The notes below the pieces were generated by a model that worked only from the letters and a program-made list of their open reading frames with translations, was not told the DNA's origin and ran no database searches. Both the position numbers and the translations under genes were made by a program. Below are positions 8,664-18,928 of a DNA stretch of 64,000 nucleotides, in pieces; within the stretch, counting starts at the first letter, position 1, and every line of letters begins with the position of its first letter. The stretch is taken from assembly GCA_016801845.1 (NCBI GenBank), contig CM028909.1, positions 14,033,313 through 14,097,312 on the forward strand, read 5' to 3'. Origin of the DNA: Polydactylus sextarius (Eukaryota > Chordata > Actinopteri > Polynemidae).

Positions 8664-11600
8664 CTGTAAGACAGAAATGTAAAATGTTTAAAAAAAAATA
8701 AAAATCCCCAGATCACATCATCTTTTAAAATTCACAAAATATCTTACAATAAGCATATAAGCCTCCATTTGGCCTTCAACAGTTGATGGTGAAGTTAGTT
8801 TAGATTTGGTAAAACGCAACGCTGAATGTAAATAATACACAGACCTAAACAAATAATAATCCACAAATCTGTAACTGTATTAAAAAATCTCAGTAACTTC
8901 TAATTGATAATGTATTGCATATATGACAAATTCAGATCCAGTGTTCTTGGACTTGTCTTAAATAAACTGTGAAAAACAGAGAATCTGTCGCTCCGTGTTG
9001 CCTTTTATATTTCCCTAAACTTATCCAGCAACTGTCATGTCGGATGCTACGAATCACAGGCTAACTCATCTTATTAACATCATAATTTACCTTCTCCACG
9101 GCAGAGACACGGTCAAACCTAATGGATCGTTGCTTAGTTGAGAACTTTCGTTTGGCTGCAAAAACTCAGATCTCAACCCATGAAACTGAGCGTTCAATGA
9201 TTCTGGGCATGACTTCAGAGCTGCAGAAAGTGTAAGTAAACGACCTTCTTTGTTTATCAGGCACCGCGTTGTGATTACGTGTCTATTTGTGGTTGTTGTG
9301 CGTCTCTTTGCATTTGTTTTCCGAGTCTAGGTGGTTGTTTTATGATTTGGGATAGTTTAAGCTGTGTTTGAGCTCTGTGAATTGAAAACAAGAATTCACT
9401 TCATGCAGAGGCTCTAGCCCTGAGGCCCTATGACTGTCTTGGTCCGTGTCCAGTAATCTTTAGATGGGTGTCAGAGTTGTTTTAATGCAATTCTCACAAC
9501 TACATGAAATGTTAAAAAATGTCCCTAAATTAATGTACACAACAGTAGACATTCAATCAATCTAACTTCATACTAATACTTGGTTTAGCTTTGTTTTGTT
9601 CTCAGAACAGCCTAATTTCCTGGAAGCGATTCCTCAAGATGTTGAAATCATTCCTTGGAAATTTTCCTTCGTGATAATAATCTGCTGTTTCAGCAGCTGC
9701 ACATTCGTGTGAAGAATCTTGCTCATTAATACACCCCAATCCTGTGGTTCACAGATTTTACTCACCGCTTCTCAGGTGACAGCAGCACTACATGCTATAT
9801 AAAGCAGAGAACTTAACATCACTAATGTATTTTTTTTAGAGCTGAGCCAACGATCTTAGAAATGTATTTTCTCGTTACAGTTTATTGTCTACTTGTACTC
9901 TGTATTAGCAGGCCCCCTGCTGTAATTTTGTGGTTAGTACAACCCAGTCACTTGGTTCAGCAGTTCCCAATGTGAGAGTAGTTTATTTGCTCACCAAGGT
10001 CTCAGACTGGAAATGTTTGCATTCCATCCCTTCAAACCTCCACACAAAAGATACAATGTTAGCTGTAACCTCCAACCATATATTTAGTGTCGGAGAACTT
10101 TAACATAGTTGCACTTGCATGTCCTTACATTTCCATTAAGGACCCTTTCATTACAAACCCATTTCATGGAGGCTGTTATACTTGCACTTGCAACAGTCAA
10201 TTAGCCAATCGACAACTTATTTATGTTGGATCTTATTAACATATGACAACAGTCTGACATGAGCAGGACAACTTTGTGTCAAAGACTGTTTCTTCGACAC
10301 CAGATACATGGTGTCTCTGTAATTGTGGAGCAGTGCTATGACTTAGTTTTAGTGCTGTTCTTGCAATGGAAGGTGAAGCCAGTGAAGTTTTACCTTTGCA
10401 GTAGATTTCTCCATCCTTGTCGGCTAACGTGGTTGACTCCAGGCTCTTCCCACATGTGGCACAGGTGAAACATCCAACCTTATGCCACGACTAAAAGAGA
10501 ATAGAACACCCATTTAAAAGTAAATATTAAAAAAGAGGTTTATTTTTACACATCTTTATATGTAAGTTTTTTTGTTTTCTTACATTTCCAGCTCCAATCA
10601 CTTTCTCAGCAGCGTACACAGCCTTGCCGCAACGAGGGCATTTGTCTGACCCTCCAAACTTCTGTGCCAGCTTTGATGGGTTTGGGTTGGTGGTAGGACG
10701 ATGAGGAGCAGGTCTGATGGAGATGAAAAAAAAAAAATGGTTAAAGGTCATTATAAAGATATCAAGAAGTGTGTTTGTGTGTTTGTGCAAATTTTACTCA
10801 CTCTTCATGTGTTATACCCAGAGACTCTCCCTTGTCCATACTGAGGGTTCCTGCTCCCTGACCGTAACCGTAGCCTTTTGGTCCATGCTTTTTGCCGTAG
10901 CATGCCTTGCAGTAGATTTTATCCATATGAACAGCAACCGTGGTGCTATCCAAGTTCTTCTCACACACCACTGCATAAACAGACACAAGCAAACACACAT
11001 CAAGATAGTATTGCTTTGCATTTTTGCCCAAACTGTCTCCTTTTATGGGACCGTTCTTTAAATAAAAAACAAAGTATGTTCTCATCAAAATTCCATTGCA
11101 GGAATGTTTGATTGTGACTCACCAACACAAATAACTCCACTTAGAACTCTGTGAACCTACATATTTTTCAAGTTAAGTCAAAGAGAAACTTAAAAATAGT
11201 ATTTTAATATATTTAATTTAATGGTATTCATTTCTATTTATGTAGCATTTTTAAGTTACAGGGATGCACTTTTTTTTTTAGATGTAATGAAAAAATACAC
11301 AAAACTCTTAAGTGTGGGACAATTATTTGTTTTTGCTGGTGTGTTTTTATTGTTGCCGTCAGTAACAACCTAGACACAGAGGACCAATACAAGAATAGCA
11401 CAACTTCTGTAACGACATCTGAGAGATTGTTTTTAAAAAGAAAACACGATACCAATACATAATGCCAGCAAATTTCAAATTCCAGTCTCTGACATTCAAA
11501 GAGTGAATGTCTCTGACATGACTTACATCAGTGTAAAGAAAAAAAAAAAAAAAAAAAAAAGTTGGCCACGATTCAGTGCATCTATGCTTCCACTATGTTT

Positions 11601-11916
11601 GTAAGTATTGTAGCACTGCATGTGAAATTCAGCAACCAAATTGACGTTTATTTCCTAGTATGCTATCGCTGTGCACATTTTTCACAAAGAATATATGAGC
11701 AACAGTTCACATTAGGTTAGTACTACTCATGACTCTTGCGTCAAGTTTGACACAAGTTTGATGGTTTCCACAGTAACAATCGCAGGAAGGAGCAAAAGGT
11801 TACTCACTGCACAGGAAGCAGGACCTGTGGAAGCTCCGCCCATCGCAGAGAACCTCCTCTGCAAAGTAAACGGTCTTCTGACAGCGGCCGCACTTGTTTC
11901 CACCTCCTAATGGCAT
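8587..11916 (-). CDS. csrp1: Cysteine and glycine-rich protein 1 (five coding exons)
   Basis: Join 11916-11808, 10970-10802, 10713-10584, 10490-10394 and 8663-8587 on the minus strand (582 nt, 193 codons plus stop). All junctions have GT/AG sites and agree in phase (1, 2, 0, 1). The protein has LIM1 (KCGRC...FHRSC...CMVC...CKACYGKK), a glycine-rich linker (GPKGYGYGQGAGTL), LIM2 (KCPRCGKAVY...WHKVGC...CATC...CKGCYGKNFG) and a second glycine-rich repeat ending ALAHTQ. Human CSRP1 is also 193 aa. Known role: binds alpha-actinin and zyxin on actin bundles and cooperates with SRF/GATA in smooth muscle. The N-terminus is one residue shorter than human, and LIM2 carries one extra residue between the zinc-binding His and Cys. 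The paralogue (a or b copy) is not resolved; csrp1 fits better than csrp2/3 by sequence and by neighbours. Confidence 0.93.
8664..10393 (-). other. csrp1: csrp1 intron 4
   Basis: The largest csrp1 intron between coding exons, about 1.7 kb. It holds no csrp1 sequence. On the opposite strand a short exon-like frame with a strong donor lies at 9122-9231 (listed separately). Confidence 0.8.
9122..9231 (+). other. Unassigned exon-like frame with strong donor
   Basis: An ATG at 9122 opens 36 codons (MDRCLVENF...TSELQKV) ending in a consensus donor (AAAGT|GTAAGTAAA) at 9231/9232. The composition is charged and helix-like, unlike repeat translation. It lies on the plus strand, inside intron 4 of the minus-strand csrp1. 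I could not recognise the family, and no in-phase next exon was found: joining to acceptors at about 9605 or 9693 gives an early stop. It may be a small nested gene, a first exon with distant partners, a gene remnant or chance. Confidence 0.3.
10394..10490 (-). CDS. csrp1: csrp1 coding exon 4 (LIM2 core)
   Basis: Acceptor TCTTTTAG, donor GTAAAA. It encodes SWHKVGCFTCATCGKSLES through GEIYCK. The first zinc module reads H-X3-C instead of the usual H-X2-C. Confidence 0.92.
10584..10713 (-). CDS. csrp1: csrp1 coding exon 3 (linker and start of LIM2)
   Basis: Acceptor ATCTCCATCAG, donor GTAAGA. It encodes PAPHRPTTNPNPSKLAQKF, then GGSDKCPRCGKAVYAAEKV. It enters in phase 2 and leaves in phase 0. 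Confidence 0.93.
10802..10970 (-). CDS. csrp1: csrp1 coding exon 2 (end of LIM1 and Gly-rich repeat)
   Basis: Acceptor TTTATGCAG, donor GTGAGT. It encodes MVCEKNLDSTTVAVH...IYCKACYGKK, followed by GPKGYGYGQGAGTLSMDKG. The KKxGPK stretch corresponds to the basic motif of the CRP family. Confidence 0.94.
10971..11807 (-). other. csrp1: csrp1 intron between coding exons 1 and 2
   Basis: Non-coding. It contains a 22-base poly-A run on the plus strand at 11539-11560. Confidence 0.8.
11808..11916 (-). CDS. csrp1: csrp1 coding exon 1 (start of LIM1)
   Basis: It begins at the ATG (11916-11914), one base after a probable acceptor (ATCACTAAAG). It encodes MPLGGGNKCGRCQKTVYFA and SFHRSCFLC, and ends in phase 1 at a GTGAGT donor. 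Human reads MPNWGGGKKCGVC. Confidence 0.92.
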
Positions 11917-11917
11917 C

Positions 11918-14652
11918 CTTTAGTGATTCATCCAAAAGGAACACAAATATACACACACAAACAATGTGATTAGTCTGATGAGTAGAAGAGTTTTCAGCTG
12001 TTTTATTGAGTCTATAAGCTGTTTATAAAGGAGAGACGCCTAAACAAGGTTCTTTATTTGTATTTCAGTGAGGGATAACTGAAAAAGTGATCCATTTTAA
12101 CTGACATATGTTACTGGGCCTTAAATATAAAGACAAATAGATTAACTGAATTATAAGTCCTTTATATGACTATCAAGTAAAAACATTTCCAAGAGTTTTT
12201 GCTGTAAGAAATCTGTTTAAATCATCCATATTTGGTTGTCTGTAATTTTGGTTTTGTCAAGCCAGGCCTGGAGGTTGTAATCTCTCCCCTGCCAGTTCTC
12301 TGTGGCTTCTGAAAAAGTCCAGCAAGGCAGCAGTGGAGAAAATGATGAATTCCTTCTGTTTTTTTTTTTTTGTTAAAAAACCACTAGATGAAAGTTGCTC
12401 TCAGAAATTTGAAACAGCCAGCGTGGAAGTAATTTGAAAATGCAACTTTCTGAAGAGTTGTGAAGTTGTTGTGATGTGAAAGACCTTGGCACTGTTCCTG
12501 TTTCAACCCAGGGTGTTTCCCAGCATGACCCTCCCATTCCATTCTCCAGTATCCACATTCCTAACGGAGTAAACCCTCCCATCTCACTGTTTCTGTCCCT
12601 GTGCCTGTCTGTCTCAGTCTGCTCCACCTTTGTTGACTGGACCTCTCAGTCTGGAACATACATTTGTTTTATCAGGCAGGAAATGTATTGAGCAAGAAGC
12701 TACAACTGTACCTGGGTCAGCTTTTTTTTAAGTGGCCAGATGGTGGAGCTGAATTTTCAGTTCAGATTATGAACAAATTAGGCCATTTCCTATCATACTT
12801 TGACATGCTTCCTGTTTGTTTTCTTTTAAATATATCTTTGTTTTAGTAAGTCAGATAACACAATGCAGGATATGACTCACCCTGTGAAATTTATTAAAAT
12901 ATCTGTCTTTTTCTTGTTATAAGTAGATACAACCACACCCAAATTAAACACAATATTTTTCCTGCTAACACCAGAATGGTAGTTAATGTGAATATGAGCT
13001 CATGGTATTATTGTAAATCATAGCTGAGAATGAAGTAATGGGTGAAGCGGTTGGTGTTTGGCTGCTGCTGCACTTTCCGTCACTTTTTTTTCAACTGTTT
13101 CAGTCTATTCCTGTATGAATAGATCGCAGTGAAATCTTAAAAGAGATGTAGAAATAAATGAATGCAAAGATGTAGCGAAGTATTGTAGTTGTCTATTCTA
13201 GTTCAGTATTGTTGAAAGTGAATATAATTTTAAGTTAATCATTCAGTAAAAATATTAGTGTTATATTACTTGATACCAGATTCATTGAATTAAAGTGAAA
13301 GGCCTTAATGCATTAATTAAAATAATATATAATAATTTTTTTTTATAAATTGTTAATGTATGGCTGCAGGGAGTTCCTATTAACAGCTACACATAGATAG
13401 ATCATTTTCAAGATAATTTTACGTAAAAACTTGTGTATTCTACAGTCGTGGAAACGAGAGTGAGTGCCAGTAAAAGCAGAAATATCAGGAATGTTTTTGT
13501 ACCACGTAGAAAAATATCATGTTGGAGCTTTCCATTAGCCCAACCAGGAAAACATGCGTTAAAGTGGTGAATCATATTCCAGTGTCAAATAAAGGCCTGA
13601 CTCTTTCATGTCATTTTACAGCAATTTTGGAGACAATCAATGATGATGAGGAGGAGAAGAAGGTAGAGACTTGGACAGGAGTATCGTCATGTGAAAATGA
13701 CACCAGGATAAAGCACACAGAGCACAAGGTGAGAAAAGAAATTAATGAAGGATGTGATGAAATATTTGGTGTCAAAGGAGAGAAGAAAAGGGGGAAGTCT
13801 GTCAATATGTATTTTGTTTTCAACAGATGAGTTCTGCTCTGACTTGTCATGTCAAGTCATCTTAGAACTGATGAATATAACTGATGAATGAATATGACTA
13901 ACAAGACTTATAGCTGTCATTCTGACCAAACAGACACATTCAAAGAGAGGTGAGAGAAGAGAATTCTCACTTGACAGATTGAAAGTGTTAAGTATTAGAG
14001 CCATAATTGATGTCAGTTCACTGATGATGTCAATTGATGTCAAGCACTTTTTTCCCCTTTTGAGGAAAAGAAAAAAAAAAAAGAAATGACAGTTATGTTT
14101 GCTAATGGAAAAAATCCAGTTGCAGAATTTCTGCACTATACTTGACGATGAATGTGGGTACACTGTTATGATGGCCCTGCAAGTTTGGGCATGTAGGGAT
14201 GCAGATAGCTGTAGAGGAATGCTTTAAAAAACAGAGCGACGGAGAGGTAATGTGTGAAATCTCAAATCAGGAAGTCGGATCATGAAGTAGGTGCGAAAGC
14301 ATGTGACCTCATATTTAGTTTACCACCAGTAAGATTTTTCCTTCCTCGGTGAGCAAAAAGATCTATTGTGAGCTAAATTACTTTTTATTGTTGATTGTGA
14401 CACATTGTGTTACTGTTTAACTGCACGCTTACCAAACCAAAACTATTGAATACCTAGCGTTACCTCTGTAAACATCAAGCAAAGCTCCCCTTTAGCCTGA
14501 CTTGCACCAGAGCATAACAGACGATAAATTCACATTGTGTCATTGTGTTTTACTCGTAATGCACTGGCAGACAGATTAGGAAGTTAGATAGAATATAAAG
14601 CAAACAGAGAGCAGGAACCTTAAGCAGTGTGTCAGATTTTAACGTTACTTAC
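11918..14652 (-). other. csrp1: csrp1 intron 1 (inferred)
   Basis: About 2.7 kb without coding sequence, between the probable non-coding exon 1 and coding exon 1. It contains a perfect CArG box at 12226-12235 and a one-mismatch CArG at 12159-12168. Open frames at 13519-13850 lack domains and splice support. Confidence 0.5.
12226..12235. promoter_or_regulatory. CArG box (SRF site)
   Basis: CCATATTTGG is an exact CC(A/T)6GG. It is about 310 bases upstream of the csrp1 coding start, in the inferred first intron. A near-match CCTTTATATG lies 67 bases away at 12159. Mammalian CSRP1 is known to use a CArG-dependent smooth-muscle enhancer, so the site is a good functional candidate. Confidence 0.5.
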
Positions 14653-14930
14653 TTGCAGTTAATTGTTGCTGCCAGTCAGCGGTGATGGACAGGTTGAAGT
14701 TTGACTTCCTAATATAAGTAGCACAAATGCGTGTTCACTTGGCTGAAGTTGGATGGAGGAATTGCACTTTCAGTTTGTGAGAGAAAAATATCCAGTTGTC
14801 TGACTTCGTCCCAGTGACACAAACAGACTCCTGACTACAGACTGCTGCTGTCTGGCTCTCCACTGCTCCACTGTCCCAGATGTGCTGAAAAGGAGGAGCT
14901 TCTGTTGTTGCTGCTGCTCTGGTCTGCAAA
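14653..14930 (-). other. csrp1: Candidate csrp1 non-coding exon 1
   Basis: On the minus strand a consensus donor (CTGCAA|GTAAGT) ends at 14653. The upstream 250 bases are more GC-balanced than the surroundings and follow a CT-rich block at about 14960-15010. A non-coding first exon upstream of the ATG exon is usual for CSRP genes. The 5' end is a guess. Confidence 0.4.
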
Positions 14931-16186
14931 CTTATTGTGGGTTGAGGAACAGGGGAGTTTCTTACTGACTGACGAAGTGAGAGAGAGGAAGAGAGAGAGG
15001 GACAGAGAGGGTGAATGGGGAAGGAACTTGGATTGAAAAGCTGTTGTCTTGCACAATAAAAATATTTTATACCTACAAAGAATTAACCTCATGCAAGAAA
15101 AATTTTAAGTAGCTCAAAGACAAATGTCTTTGTTTACATGTTAAACATGAAATTATGGTTAAGGCCTGGCCATAGAGCTGTAGATTTACAATTAGAAGCA
15201 GTTCTGTAGTTATAATATGTCTATCTTTGTCTTAAAACATGAGACGGAGATTTATTATTCCCACTGTGTCATATCTAAACATTAGATCTGTACTATTGAT
15301 ATATTCAATATAGGGAGTGCATTTTATCTTGAATTACAGGCATAACTTTAGCCGCCCTAGAACAGGTCCTTTGGATTCCTGTTGTTGTTTCTTCTTTAAC
15401 CATGGATGTTTTTCTTTCTTCTGTTCCATATTTAATCTTATGAGCCGTTTAGAGTTTAACCTATAACATATAATTGTTTTGAAGAGCGAAATGGTAAATC
15501 AATTTTTTCCCTCTTACACTGTAAATAGGTCACACTGTCAGAGTAATTCTACCCTTTATACTTTATCACCACAACATGAAATAACCTTTAGACAGTAGCT
15601 GTTAAAGGTCACTCAGATATGTTTAATGGCTAAGAAGGCATTAATGCTAGCTAATGCAGACACCGAAGGCAGAGTGGGGAATAAATATGGAGTTCCACTC
15701 TAGTTAATATCTGCTACCATCATGTGGACATTGTCGGAACTGAACACCAGCATAAAAGCTACATACAAATGGCAACTTTTTATTTACAGCAGTACCAACA
15801 CATGTTGAATGCAGATTTGGAGCCAACAGTTATTTTCGTCATCCTGTTTTCTGCAGATCGATTGACATAGGAAAGTCATGCAGCTTTGCTTGTGTGTTTT
15901 TGCAAAAGTCAAAACTAAGATAATTTATTGACCGAAAGATAATTGATCAACTGAAAAGATAAATAAGTAAAAGATTAAGTGACCGCATAATTCACCAGTA
16001 GGAACACCTTGTTTGACTGGATGGCATCACTGAAATATCCATATGAATAAAAGAAGTGCAGTATTAAATGTAAACTGTGTTATGGAAGTGAATCTGTACA
16101 TAAAAAGACAAGTAATAAAATATGTGTTTATTATAAATTATAAAGGTCATAGACACACTAACAAGTTCCATATTTATTCCACATCG
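14931..16186. other. Intergenic, no gene seen
   Basis: AT-rich sequence between the csrp1 5' end and the HECT pseudogene. I see no exons or repeats of note. Confidence 0.6.
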
Positions 16187-17897
16187 GACGCAGCCAAAAC
16201 CACTGTAACTACTTGATATGCACGCACACAAATCTTGATGAAAAGTCTTGTGTGCTGTATAATGCCTTGGCAGCCTCAGCAGCCTCAGCTTCTCAAAACA
16301 CGTTAAGGCTGTGGGCAGAGTGGCCTCTACAATTTCCACCTTCATCTCAGTGGCTGGCACCTTCCACCCTATCCAGAACTTTATGAGGCTCTTTAGTTTA
16401 GCTGGAGATGCTGTAATAAAAATGGATGCAGATGGTCAGACAACACACATCATGTGTCAGATAAAAACGAAAAAATAAATGCAAAAGTCCCACAAACCAT
16501 TTTCAATAAATGTCTTTAAGTCGCCAGACACTTGACATACATCCATAGCGTCTGACTCAACTTTGTCTTCTTCTTTGCAGCTGTCAGACTTGATAGTTAT
16601 AGACGAAGGCCATATGATGCAATCCAGGATCATCTGAAATTACATGTAACTGTAGCTCTGTTCGAAAAATATATGATCTTCTTAGAATGTGATACTGGTG
16701 CAATTTTCATTGGCAAGGAAAAGCTTCTTTAATAGTTATTATTTATGAGCCACATTTCCAATGTTGTCAAGTCTATTAAGTTCCATTTGAACATTATGTG
16801 AAGCAGCAATTTCAAACCAAACTAACTTGATGTATCATCAGATTCAGAGGGAATCTATAACACGTTGCATAAAGCTATTATCATTTCAGATACAGCATAA
16901 GGTTTTTGATATTGTGCAGTTTGGAAATAAAGGTGTAATATGTGTCACTATAACTCATCATAAAACATATCTTTGTTTTTTCTCACAATGAATGTTTTTT
17001 TTTTCATCAAAACTGCAATAAAGAACATTTTAAATAACCCAAGTAGCTTGATATCACAATGGCCCGCAGGATTAGTCCACTGTTAGATGTTTCTTTTGCT
17101 TCAGTACCTGAGATGTGAGTTGTGCCTCTGATACCCTGGGAACAGGATTGGGATTACATCTCTCCTGTGAATGAGGAGTGGCCACAGTCCTGTCCCTTTT
17201 AAGCCTTTTTGGAACTGATTGATTTGATGCCTTGTTCGCTTGACAACCTGCAATACAGAAGAAATGGCAAAATAATTTGCTTATTTTGTTTCTAAAAAGA
17301 CCTGTCCCCTAAAAAGCAGCCAGTACCTGTTTCTTTTTAGCTGACAAGAATTTTAATGTCACTTTTTTTTTTTTTTTAATTCCATTTCCTTTTTTCCTTA
17401 TACAGAACATAACCACTAATGGAACCATGTGGCAATATGGCCTTTGGAGTGATTACTGGAAATCTTGTCCATTAAGTGCAAACAGATGACATAAAAGTGG
17501 CTCTTCTGACCAATTATCAAGAGCATTTGAAAGTTCAAAACAAGACGTGTGAAATTCTACTTAGAATGCTCTTTTAAGAAGTGGTGGAGTCATACGTTAT
17601 CTAATGACAGGGACTTCAGTGTAGTCAGCACTAGTTTTAAAAAATGAATATGAATTGAGAAGCTCAAGCAGAGAAAATGTAGAAAGTAATTTGACATTTA
17701 CAACATGAAAGAGAATCTTTCCAGACAACTATTTCCTGTTGTTGGCATTTGGTGTTGGCAGGTTCCACAACAGGCACAGCTGATGGATGGAGTCAAATTC
17801 TTTTAATACAGCATCCCCCGCAAGCTGGAATAACACATAAGTATAAATATGTTCTGATCCATCAAATAGATTAAAATGGTTGCAGTTATGATGAGTC

Positions 17898-17929
17898 CAT
17901 CTTTCACTTAATGCATTAAGTGAAAGATG
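17898..17929. repeat. Perfect 32-bp palindrome
   Basis: CATCTTTCACTTAATG followed directly by its reverse complement, with no spacer. It lies in an intron of the HECT pseudogene. Confidence 0.95.
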
Positions 17930-18875
17930 AAGCACAAAAAGTGGTTTTTATGTTAGATTAATAAAAATAATAGAATGTAATTTAAACTGTCTTCTCACCA
18001 TTATCACAATGTCATGGATGTCAAGGTCAGAGCAGTCTTGTATTGTCACAGGAGTAGTCTCCAACAAACCAACAAAGAGAATGTGAATAATGGTCGAGCT
18101 GAGTCCTGGGAAACTTGATGCAAAAAGGAATGGCCGATCATCCGACCTGCTGGGTGAACATGTTGTGGTCGAGCAGTTCGGGTGAAACTGAGAGGATAAG
18201 GTGGTCCTGCTCACCTTCGAAGAGTTTGGTGATGGGTGCATTTGCTGTAAAGCAATGGTGGATAGATGGAGAAAGTTGCTGACTAAAAAGACAAACCAGA
18301 GAATGTATAAAAATGATCTTAAAGCAAGTTATTGTCAGTAAAAGCGGAGTCAGGTCCTCATCATAACTTTCAATTAAATAGTCTTGTTTGGTAGATTTGT
18401 TTTTTGTAAAAATCTTTATTCACCTCAACTTTAACCACCTTAATTCACCTCTTTATTCACCTCAATATGAACATAAACAAAAAATGGACAAAAATGCAAT
18501 TGTGACTTATACACAAACAGCCTTTGCATTTCTTTTTTTGGTAAAGTGGTAAATAATTTGAATAACTAGCACCAAATACTTAACACCATTTACACCTTGT
18601 TTAATTTATAGTTTCACTGTTTCTATTGAAAAACTGAAGTCAGAAATTATTTATATATGACTCAATGTGAATCAATTGTCAGATTAACAGATGATTAATA
18701 TTCTATTGTTAATTTATAGTGAAATAGTCTCAATTGACACTTGTGTGTTCTGTGTGTGAGTGTTGTTGTGATTAACCTAAGTTCATTTGGAAGCCACTTA
18801 GCTTCCATTAGCTTGCAAATCACTGTTGACCTCATGTGACAGTTGACTCCACTTCCTGCTGCAACATCACCTGTG

Positions 18876-18876
<1 letters not shown>

Positions 18877-18927
<51 letters not shown>
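18877..18927. repeat. (CA)25 microsatellite
   Basis: Ends a few bases from the acceptor of pseudogene block 18870-18777; on the minus strand it is a GT tract just upstream of the AG. Confidence 0.95.
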
Positions 18928-18928
<1 letters not shown>

